From Caryophanales bacterium (GTDB lineage Bacteria; Bacillota_I; Bacilli_A; RFN20; CAG-826), in contig JAQYER010000074.1 in assembly GCA_028723545.1 (NCBI GenBank), forward strand, positions 1 through 13,404: a stretch of DNA of 13,404 nucleotides. Direction: 5' to 3'. The notes under the pieces are model-generated. The model did no database searches and was not told the DNA's origin. It saw only the letters and a list, made by a program, of their open reading frames with translations. A program made the translations under genes and the position numbers. Below are positions 6,357 through 12,486 of this stretch, piece after piece (the stretch's first letter is position 1; every line of letters starts with the position of its first letter).

Positions 6357-6858
6357 TAAAAAAAGCAGCAGATCAATTTACGTTTTGACGTTCTTTGCTT
6401 ATCTCCCATTGGTTACTGCTGCACATGGAGTTTTGGAACCGCTCGAAGAATTACACTTCAAACTACCCGTTAGGACGGCCATATTAATAATGTGTGGAAA
6501 AGTTGTAGATGAATGTCTACCTCTTGCTTCGGGTATCCGTTATGGAGAGGCTAGTAGACCCCATAGAGTTTTTGGAAGTTACCAAAAGTCTACTTATCAT
6601 GCTGCGTATGCCTTAACTCCGCCAACACACATTTTACAAATTAATCTAATTTGAAGTTTTATTGAGTTTATCTTTCTCATTTTAATTGATACTGTACCCG
6701 CCTCAATTTAAGCGAATGCTTCTACCCCAACTGGATTCGAACCAATATACCTAGGCTTTACCAAAAGTGTTACTTTTAAGCTATGGGAACGCAGATTTTT
6801 ATAGCGCATCAGCTAGCGCTTGCGTATATGTTCGCATAAACATGAGGTTTATTCAATG
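6357..6858 (-). ncRNA. Large structured non-coding RNA; possible rearranged tmRNA or other ornate RNA
   Basis: No convincing protein gene lies here, but the minus strand carries dense, mostly perfect pairings. In transcript order they are: a compact pseudoknot (6843-6839 with 6832-6828; 6836-6833 with 6824-6821); a hairpin (6820-6816 with 6807-6803); a tRNA-like T-arm (6746-6730); a hairpin at 6663-6600 region's start flanked by AT-rich stems; a short frame ending Ala-Tyr-Ala-Ala followed by TGA TAA (6605-6594); a pseudoknot (6593-6588 with 6559-6554, enclosing a TTTTGG/CCAAAA hairpin, and 6565-6561 with 6545-6541); a second (6540-6537 with 6478-6475, and 6535-6530 with 6469-6464); a third (6440-6437 with 6414-6411, and 6430-6425 with 6409-6403); then a terminator. 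Pairs that are G-U on this strand would be A-C mismatches on the other, which favours the minus strand. Alanine codons, tandem stops and following pseudoknots are tmRNA-like, but the acceptor stem and D-loop are missing. An RNA gene is likely; its family is unresolved. Confidence 0.6.
6358..6422 (-). terminator. Terminator of the minus-strand RNA
   Basis: On the minus strand GCAGCAG (6422 to 6416) pairs perfectly with CTGCTGC (6371 to 6365), directly followed by seven T (6364 to 6358). The loop is long (44 nt) and contains a smaller ACGT-CAAA-ACGT hairpin. The left arm lies inside the third post-frame pseudoknot, so the two folds would compete. Confidence 0.65.
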
Positions 6859-6864
6859 TTCTTT

Positions 6865-6893
6865 TTTATATAGTTTATTTCTATAATTCGCAA
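6865..6893 (-). promoter_or_regulatory. Candidate promoter of the minus-strand RNA
   Basis: On the minus strand a TTGCGA -35 (6893 to 6888), a 17-bp spacer and a TATAAA -10 (6870 to 6865) predict a start near 6858, just before the first pseudoknot. A weaker alternative -10 (TATAAA, 6803 to 6798) would start the RNA near 6791. Confidence 0.5.
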
Positions 6894-6920
6894 TTATAGT
6901 CCATTTTCCTAATTTATCTC

Positions 6921-6949
6921 TTGATAAATCAATTCTTGTTTGTTAAAGT
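6921..6949 (+). promoter_or_regulatory. Candidate rpmE promoter
   Basis: TTGATA (6921-6926, 5 of 6), a 17-bp spacer and TAAAGT (6944-6949, 4 of 6) lie upstream of rpmE. An overlapping TATAAC at 6949-6954 lacks a suitable -35. It is divergent from the promoter of the minus-strand RNA. Confidence 0.5.
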
Positions 6950-6965
6950 ATAACAGCAAACTTTC

Positions 6966-6988
6966 TTTAGAACCTCTAATGGTCTAAG
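6966..6988 (+). promoter_or_regulatory. Leader hairpin before rpmE, possible L31 autoregulatory leader
   Basis: TTAGA and CC (6967-6974, with one bulged A) pair with GG and TCTAA (6981-6987) around a 6-nt loop, immediately upstream of the ribosome site GGAAGGAG. Ribosomal protein L31 genes in Firmicutes are known to carry structured leaders thought to bind the protein. Assignment to that class is an inference from position and shape. Confidence 0.4.
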
Positions 6989-7006
6989 GCGGAAGGAGTT
7001 AAAAAT

Positions 7007-7210
7007 ATGAAAAAAGGTATTCACCCAGAAACTTATGAAGTAACAGTTACATGTGTTTCATGTGGAACAACATTCACAACACATTCAACAAGCAAGAGCA
7101 TCCACGTTGATACTTGCAGCAACTGCCACCCATTCTATACTGGAAAACAAAGATTCGTTCAAACTGATGGACGTGTTGACCGCTTCAATAAAAAGTACGG
7201 TTTAAAATAA
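7007..7210 (+). CDS. rpmE: 50S ribosomal protein L31, zinc-binding type
   Basis: The product has 67 residues, close to the usual length of L31. It begins MKKGIHPETYEVTVTCVSCGTTF and has four cysteines (CVSC near the N-terminus, CSNC in the middle), so it is the C+ zinc-binding form, RpmE, rather than the zinc-free paralogue used under zinc limitation. It ends GRVDRFNKKYGLK, the conserved L31 tail. L31 bridges the ribosomal subunits at the central protuberance. The start is ATG at 7007 with a strong GGAAGGAG site eight bases before it. It has its own promoter, leader hairpin and terminator, so it is monocistronic or nearly so. A second L31 gene is not visible here. Confidence 0.96.
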   Translation: MKKGIHPETYEVTVTCVSCGTTFTTHSTSKSIHVDTCSNCHPFYTGKQRFVQTDGRVDRFNKKYGLK

Positions 7211-7226
7211 GAAATTAAAAATAATT

Positions 7227-7250
7227 AAGTCCGCATCTGTGGACTTTTTT
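7227..7250 (+). terminator. Rho-independent terminator after rpmE
   Basis: AAGTCC (7227-7232) pairs with GGACTT (7241-7246) around an 8-nt loop and is followed by T to 7250. Its 3' arm also supplies the likely -35 box of metG. Confidence 0.88.
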
Positions 7251-7268
7251 ATTCTTTATACATATAAT
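7240..7268 (+). promoter_or_regulatory. Candidate metG promoter overlapping the rpmE terminator
   Basis: TGGACT (7240-7245, 4 of 6), a 17-bp spacer and a perfect TATAAT (7263-7268) give a predicted start near 7275, about 20 bases before the metG ATG. The -35 lies inside the 3' arm of the rpmE terminator. Confidence 0.6.
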
Positions 7269-7293
7269 GTAATAGCGAAAAGGAGCTTGTAAA

Positions 7294-8883
7294 ATGAAAA
7301 AGAAATTTTATATTACCACACCAATTTATTATCCAAGCGCTGAAGCACATATTGGCCATGCATATTGCACAACAGTGTGTGACATTTTAGCGAGATATAA
7401 ACGAATGCGTGGAGTTCCTACTTATTTTTTAACTGGCACTGATGAACATGGTGAAAAAATTCAAAAGAAAGCCCAAGAAAAAGGTGTAACACCACAACAA
7501 TATGTCGATGAAATTGCTGACAAATTTAAACAATTATGGAAAGCAATGAGAATATCTAATGATGATTTCATTCGCACTACAGAAGATAGACACACTAAAG
7601 TAGTGCAAGATATTTTCACAACTCTTTACAACAATGATGATATTTATTTAGGTAAATATGAAGGTTGGTATTGTACTCCATGTGAATCATTCTGGACTGA
7701 TACTCAAGTTGGTGAAGAACATTTATGTCCTGATTGCCATCGTCCAGTTCATAGAGCTAGTGAAGAATCATATTTCTTTAAAACAAACAAATATCTTCCT
7801 CAATTACTTGAATATATGGATCAAAATCCAAAATTCATTCTTCCATTATCAAGAAAAAATGAAATGATGAATACATTTATTAAACCTGGATTAAATGACT
7901 TATGTGTTTCTCGTACTTCATTTGATTGGGGTGTTCAAATTAGAGAAAATCCAAAGCACGTTATTTATGTTTGGATGGATGCATTATCAAATTATATTAC
8001 TGCTCTAGGATATGGATCAGATAACCAAGAAAAATTTAAAAAATTCTGGGAAGATCCAGATTGTGAAATCGTCCACATCGTTGGAGCGGATATTTCTCGT
8101 TTCCATGTTATTTATTGGCCAATGTTCTTAATGGGATTAAATTTAAGATTGCCAGATCGTGTCTTTGTTCATGGTTTATTAGATTTAAATGGTGAAAAGA
8201 TGTCTAAATCACGTGGAAATGTTATTAATCCTGTTGATTTAATTAACCGTTATGGAGTTGATACAGTTCGTTGGTATTTAGCAAGAGAAATGACTTTTGG
8301 TAGTGATGGTAAATTTACTCCAGAATTATTTGTTGAAAGAATTAATATGGATTTAGCAAATAATTATGGAAACTTAATTAACCGTACTTCTTCTATGATT
8401 ATTAAATATTTTGGAGGCGTTGTTCCTGAATTAACCGCTCCACTAAGTGAATTTGATAAGAAGATGAAATCACTTCAAGATGCGACAGTGAAATTATATG
8501 AATCATCAATGGATGATTTAAAATTAACCGAAGGTTTAGCGTGCGTAATGGAATATCTTAATGGTGCAAACAAATATATTGAAGAAACAACTCCATGGGT
8601 ATTAGCTAAAGAAAATCGAATTGATGAACTTAAAAATGTTATGTGTGTTCTCGCTAACGCGATCGTATGCGCATCAATTATGTTAAAACCTGCTCTTGTT
8701 GAATCATTTGATAAAGTAATGAAACAATTCAATGTTCCAGAACAATTACAAAATTATGAAAATAATGTATATTCATTCTGTCCTTTATCTGGTGTACAAG
8801 TAACAAAAGAAAGTCCATTATTCCCTCGTTTAGATAAAGCAATTGAAGTAGAATTTATCTCTTCATTATCAAATAAAAAATAA
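7294..8883 (+). CDS. metG: Methionyl-tRNA synthetase, short form without the C-terminal tRNA-binding domain
   Basis: The product has 529 residues and charges tRNA-Met with methionine using ATP, in the cytosol. It is a class I synthetase: the HIGH motif is at residues 19-22 (AHIGHAY) and KMSKS at 302-306 (GEKMSKSRGN). Between them the connective domain has a four-cysteine zinc site, C127-x2-C130 and C145-x2-C148. The alpha-helical anticodon-binding domain follows, with NNYGNLINRT and ETTPWVLAKE. Bacillus MetS is about 660 residues because of a C-terminal EMAP-II/Trbp111-like domain; here the protein stops soon after the helical domain, so that domain is absent, as in several other lineages. 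The start is ATG at 7294, with AAAAGGAG about eight bases upstream. It has its own promoter and a strong terminator. Confidence 0.97.
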   Translation: MKKKFYITTPIYYPSAEAHIGHAYCTTVCDILARYKRMRGVPTYFLTGTDEHGEKIQKKAQEKGVTPQQYVDEIADKFKQLWKAMRISNDDFIRTTEDRHTKVVQDIFTTLYNNDDIYLGKYEGWYCTPCESFWTDTQVGEEHLCPDCHRPVHRASEESYFFKTNKYLPQLLEYMDQNPKFILPLSRKNEMMNTFIKPGLNDLCVSRTSFDWGVQIRENPKHVIYVWMDALSNYITALGYGSDNQEKFKKFWEDPDCEIVHIVGADISRFHVIYWPMFLMGLNLRLPDRVFVHGLLDLNGEKMSKSRGNVINPVDLINRYGVDTVRWYLAREMTFGSDGKFTPELFVERINMDLANNYGNLINRTSSMIIKYFGGVVPELTAPLSEFDKKMKSLQDATVKLYESSMDDLKLTEGLACVMEYLNGANKYIEETTPWVLAKENRIDELKNVMCVLANAIVCASIMLKPALVESFDKVMKQFNVPEQLQNYENNVYSFCPLSGVQVTKESPLFPRLDKAIEVEFISSLSNKK

Positions 8884-8893
8884 AATTAAAATT

Positions 8894-8929
8894 ACTAGAA
8901 TTAGACAAAAATCTGATTCTAGTTTTTTT
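8894..8929 (+). terminator. Strong Rho-independent terminator after metG
   Basis: A 12-bp stem (8894-8905 with 8912-8923, one G-U pair) has a 6-nt loop of C and A and is followed by seven T (8923-8929). It isolates metG from the polyamine operon. Confidence 0.93.
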
Positions 8930-8978
8930 ATACAATTTAATTCAAATGATAGATAATTTATTTTCAATAATAATTTAT

Positions 8979-9015
8979 TTGCGCATTGTATATGCTTAAA
9001 ATATAATTTAAGCAT
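8979..9015 (+). promoter_or_regulatory. Promoter of the putrescine operon with an inverted repeat across the -10 box
   Basis: TTGCGC (8979-8984), a 17-bp spacer and a perfect TATAAT (9002-9007) predict a start near 9014, only about three bases before the ATG at 9017. A perfect 9-bp inverted repeat, ATGCTTAAA (8992-9000) and TTTAAGCAT (9007-9015), separated by six bases, is centred on the -10 box and is a good operator candidate. There is no ribosome site, so the mRNA is probably leaderless. Confidence 0.65.
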
Positions 9016-9016
9016 T

Positions 9017-11623
9017 ATGAATAAGTTAAATCAAAGAAAGACACCATTTCTAGATGCAGTCAAATTCGCTGTTGAAAATACTATTTCACCACTTGATGTT
9101 CCAGGACATCATATGGGGAATGTAAGTAATAAATTAAAAGATTATCTTGGAGATATTGTTTTTAAATCAGACGTTAACGCTCCATACGGATTAGATAATT
9201 TAGCCAACCCACACGGAGTTATTGCCGAAGCTGAAGCTTTAATGGCGGATTTATGCCACGCTGATAATTCATTTTTTTTAATTAACGGAACGACAAGCGG
9301 AATTATTGCGATGATTATGGCGACATGTAAGGCTAATGATCGAATCATCCTTCCTCGTAATGTTCATAAATCAATTGTTAATGGTTTAATTTTATCTGGG
9401 GCAACTCCAATCTATATTATGCCTCATCTTGATACTGAACTTGAAATTGCTAATCAACCATCAGTTGAAGAATATATTAAAGCAATGCAAAAATTCCCTT
9501 CTGCTAAAGCAATTTTTGTTATTAATCCAACATATTTTGGAGCAGTAACAGATTTAAAAAGATTAGTTGAAGAAGCCCATTCAAGAGGAATGGCAGTTTT
9601 AGTTGATGAAGCTCATGGCGCACATTATTATTTTGATCAAAATGGCCCAATATCCGCGATGGACGCTGGAGCGGATGTTTCGAGTGTTTCATTTCATAAA
9701 ACTGGAGGCAGTTTAACTCAATCAAGTGTTTTGTTATTGAAATCTAAAATCATTAATAAATTAGATATTCAAAAAGCTTTGAATGTATTAAATACTACTT
9801 CTCCATCCACTCTTTTATTAGCGTCTTTAGACGCTGCTAGACAACATGTCGCGTTACATGGTGAACAAGAAATGATTAAAGTTCATGAATTATCAAGTTA
9901 TGTTCGCGAACAAATTAATAAAATTAATGGATTTATATCTTGCGGTAAAGAACATTTTATTACTCGTGGTTGTTATGATTATGATGATACTAAATTAGTT
10001 ATTAAATTAGATCATTTAGATATTAATGGATTTGATTTATATAAATTACTTAAAACTAAATTTGATATCCAAATGGAATTAGCGGAAACATATGTAGTTT
10101 TAGGTATATTAGCAATTGGAACAAAGAAAAATCATTTAAGTAAATTAATCGAAGCATTAAAACAAATTTCAAAAGAACATTATAAAAAAGATATCGATTA
10201 TCCTCGTCATGCTTTTTCAGTTGATTTCCCTTTCCAATTAACTAGACCAAGAAGTGCTTATCATGCGCCTGGGAAGAAATTATTATTAGAAGACGCTGAT
10301 AATCAAATATCTAAAGAATCAATTATGATTTATCCACCAGGAATCCCTTTAATTGTTCCTGGAGAAGTTTTTACAAAAGAATTAATTGAAAGAATTAAAG
10401 AATATAAAAAATCAAATGTCACAATTCTTTCTGATTATGGAGCGGACTATGTCTCAGTTATCGATACTGATAGTTGGAAATATTATCGCAATTACAAAAA
10501 AAGATTAATTGATTATTACGAAAATAAAATATCTAATCCACGTTCTGATGGATATTATATGCCTTTTGAAGGAGATAAACATTTAGGAACAATTGTGCTT
10601 CTTCCATATCGAAAAGACACTTGGAGGAAAGACGCTATTCCGGCTTTAAAAGAATATAAGAACGTTATTTTAGCAATCGCTAAATATGAAAAAGTTTATG
10701 TTGGAATTCATCCACGTATATATGAAAAAGTAATTAATCAATTTGAGAATATCGATAACGTTATTCCGCTTAAAATTAAATATAATGATGCATGGGCTAG
10801 AGATACCGCACCTATCTTTGTAAGAAATAACAAAGAATTAAGAGCGGTTGATTTTAGATTCAATGCTTATGGTGGTGATGTTGATGGATTATATTCAAAT
10901 TACAAAGATGATGATGCATTAACAAAAAACATCGCTAAATATTTCAATATTAATCGTTACGATATTGAAAAATTTATTCTCGAAGGTGGATCTATCCATG
11001 TCGACGGAGAAAAAACATGTATTGTTACTGAAGCATGTTTGTTATCAAAAGGAAGAAATCCAACTTTGAATAAATTAGAAATCGAAGAACAATTAAAAAT
11101 ATATTTAAATGTTAATAAAGTAATTTGGATTAAACATGGTATTTATAATGATGAAACAAACGAACATGTAGATAATATGTGTTGTTTTATTAAACCAGGT
11201 GTTGTCGCTTTAGCGTGGACTGATGATAAAGATGACATTCAATATCAATATTGCATGGATGCTTATAAAACATTAAAAAATAGTGTTGACGCTGAAGGAA
11301 GAAAATTACAAATTATTAAAATTAAATTACCTAAACCAATTTATACAACCTTAGAAGATATTAAAGGAATAACCAAAGGTAAAAACAATGCAAAACCTAG
11401 AGAGGTTAATGAACGTTTAGCAGCGTCTTATATTAATTATTATCAAGGCGATAAATTTGTTATTATTCCTAAATTCAATGTTCCTGAAGATGAAATTGCT
11501 TTAAAACAATTCAAACATATATATAAAGATAAAGATGTAATACAAATCGAATCAAGAGAGATTCTTCTTGGTGGTGGAAATATCCATTGCATAACAATGC
11601 AAATACCAGATGTGAAAGGATAA
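9017..11623 (+). CDS. Fusion protein: arginine decarboxylase plus agmatine deiminase
   Basis: One 868-residue frame holds two complete enzymes. Residues 1 to about 490 are a Bacillus SpeA-type, aspartate-aminotransferase-fold decarboxylase: DVPGHHMG at 27-34, the PLP-contacting VDEAHGAH at 196-203, the PLP lysine 228 in SFHKTGGSLTQSS, and YPPGIPLIVPGE at 439-450. Residues about 507-868 are an agmatine deiminase: DAWARDT (Asp596), EGGSIHVDG (Glu656), EHVDN (His717, Asp719), and the catalytic Cys858 in GGGNIHC. The spacings match the Asp96/Glu157/His218/Cys357 set of known agmatine deiminases. The protein should convert arginine to agmatine and CO2, then agmatine to N-carbamoylputrescine and ammonia, in the cytosol. 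SpeA-type enzymes alone can act on lysine or ornithine, but the fused deiminase points to arginine. No internal stop or frameshift is seen. The next gene supplies the third step. I cannot say how widespread this fusion is. Confidence 0.93.
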   Translation: MNKLNQRKTPFLDAVKFAVENTISPLDVPGHHMGNVSNKLKDYLGDIVFKSDVNAPYGLDNLANPHGVIAEAEALMADLCHADNSFFLINGTTSGIIAMIMATCKANDRIILPRNVHKSIVNGLILSGATPIYIMPHLDTELEIANQPSVEEYIKAMQKFPSAKAIFVINPTYFGAVTDLKRLVEEAHSRGMAVLVDEAHGAHYYFDQNGPISAMDAGADVSSVSFHKTGGSLTQSSVLLLKSKIINKLDIQKALNVLNTTSPSTLLLASLDAARQHVALHGEQEMIKVHELSSYVREQINKINGFISCGKEHFITRGCYDYDDTKLVIKLDHLDINGFDLYKLLKTKFDIQMELAETYVVLGILAIGTKKNHLSKLIEALKQISKEHYKKDIDYPRHAFSVDFPFQLTRPRSAYHAPGKKLLLEDADNQISKESIMIYPPGIPLIVPGEVFTKELIERIKEYKKSNVTILSDYGADYVSVIDTDSWKYYRNYKKRLIDYYENKISNPRSDGYYMPFEGDKHLGTIVLLPYRKDTWRKDAIPALKEYKNVILAIAKYEKVYVGIHPRIYEKVINQFENIDNVIPLKIKYNDAWARDTAPIFVRNNKELRAVDFRFNAYGGDVDGLYSNYKDDDALTKNIAKYFNINRYDIEKFILEGGSIHVDGEKTCIVTEACLLSKGRNPTLNKLEIEEQLKIYLNVNKVIWIKHGIYNDETNEHVDNMCCFIKPGVVALAWTDDKDDIQYQYCMDAYKTLKNSVDAEGRKLQIIKIKLPKPIYTTLEDIKGITKGKNNAKPREVNERLAASYINYYQGDKFVIIPKFNVPEDEIALKQFKHIYKDKDVIQIESREILLGGGNIHCITMQIPDVKG

Positions 11624-11627
11624 TCGT

Positions 11628-12485
11628 ATGAAAATTAAAGTAGCAATAACCCAAATGCATTGCGATGATAATTATGAGAATAATATTAATCGCGCTGAAC
11701 AATTAGTGAGAAAAGCCGCGAGTGAAGGAGCTAATATTATTCTTTTGCAAGAATTATTTGAAGGATTATATTTTTGCCAAGTTGAAGATTATGACAAATT
11801 CTCTTTAGCGGAAGAAAGAAATAATTGCAAAGCTATTAAACATTTCCAAAAAATTGCTAAAGAATTAAATGTTGTTCTTCCAATTTCGTTTTTTGAAAAA
11901 AGTGGAACTAATTATTTTAATTCATTAGTGGTTATCGATGCTGATGGAAAGGATTTAGGCTTATACCGTAAAACCCATATTCCAACCGGAGAATGTTACG
12001 AAGAAAAATTTTATTTTTCTCCTGGCGATACTGGATTTAAAGTATTTAAAACTAAATTTGGAAAAATTGGTATTGGTATTTGTTGGGATCAATGGTTCCC
12101 TGAAACAGCGCGTATATTAACTCTTTTAGGTGCTGAATTATTACTTTTCCCAACCGCGATTGGAAGTGAACCTGTATTAATTAGAGATTCAATGCCACAT
12201 TGGAGAAATACCATGTGTGGTCATGCTGCTGCAAATATTATTCCTGTTTTAGCATCTAACCGCGTTGGTGAAGAAAAAGCATTAAATTCAAAAATGACAT
12301 TCCAAGGATATTCATTTATTGCTGATCAACATGGTGAAGTGGTGGAATCGATGGGCCGAGTTGAAGAAGGAATTCGCATTCATGAATTTGACCTTGATGA
12401 AATCAATAAAGAAAGAACTTCTTGGGGAGTATTCCGCGACCGTCGTCCAGAATGCTATAATATGATTAAGAAAAACGGAAAATAA
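11628..12485 (+). CDS. aguB: N-carbamoylputrescine amidase
   Basis: The product has 285 residues, within the family range (about 280-300). It is a nitrilase-superfamily amidohydrolase with the Glu-Lys-Cys triad: Glu42 in LLQELFEG, Lys115 in YRKTHIP, and Cys152 in GICWDQWFPE, the last being characteristic of carbamoylputrescine amidases. It hydrolyses N-carbamoylputrescine to putrescine, CO2 and ammonia in the cytosol, completing the pathway begun by the upstream fusion protein. The ATG at 11628 lies four bases after the stop of the fusion gene, with AAAGGA as ribosome site inside the end of that gene. The next gene starts one base after its stop, so all three are probably cotranscribed. No agmatine/putrescine antiporter is seen, so a biosynthetic role is more likely than the energy-yielding agmatine deiminase pathway, which would use a carbamoyltransferase. 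Confidence 0.94.
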   Translation: MKIKVAITQMHCDDNYENNINRAEQLVRKAASEGANIILLQELFEGLYFCQVEDYDKFSLAEERNNCKAIKHFQKIAKELNVVLPISFFEKSGTNYFNSLVVIDADGKDLGLYRKTHIPTGECYEEKFYFSPGDTGFKVFKTKFGKIGIGICWDQWFPETARILTLLGAELLLFPTAIGSEPVLIRDSMPHWRNTMCGHAAANIIPVLASNRVGEEKALNSKMTFQGYSFIADQHGEVVESMGRVEEGIRIHEFDLDEINKERTSWGVFRDRRPECYNMIKKNGK

Positions 12486-12486
12486 G

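Noticed and set aside
6425..6445. TTGGAACCGCTC on the plus strand, resembling a T-box core
   Set aside because: There is no specifier stem, no antiterminator/terminator pair, and no aminoacyl-tRNA or amino acid gene directly downstream.
6505..6520. TAGATGAATG on the plus strand, similar to a conserved RNase P RNA segment
   Set aside because: The other RNase P hallmarks (GAGGAAAGTCC and ACAGAA regions) are absent, and the segment is one side of a simple GTAGA/TCTAC hairpin.
6385..6654. Open frame of 89 codons on the plus strand in the intergenic region
   Set aside because: It has no ribosome site, an amino-acid content unlike the neighbours, and less AT-biased third positions. It lies antisense to the strongly base-paired RNA, which explains the lack of stops.
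6725..6800. A complete tRNA gene on the minus strand
   Set aside because: Only the T-arm is good. No D or anticodon arm can be drawn, and the acceptor partner TTCCCA pairs over five bases at most.
9142..9725. Short minus-strand frames within the fusion gene
   Set aside because: They are shadows of the decarboxylase coding sequence, without ribosome sites.
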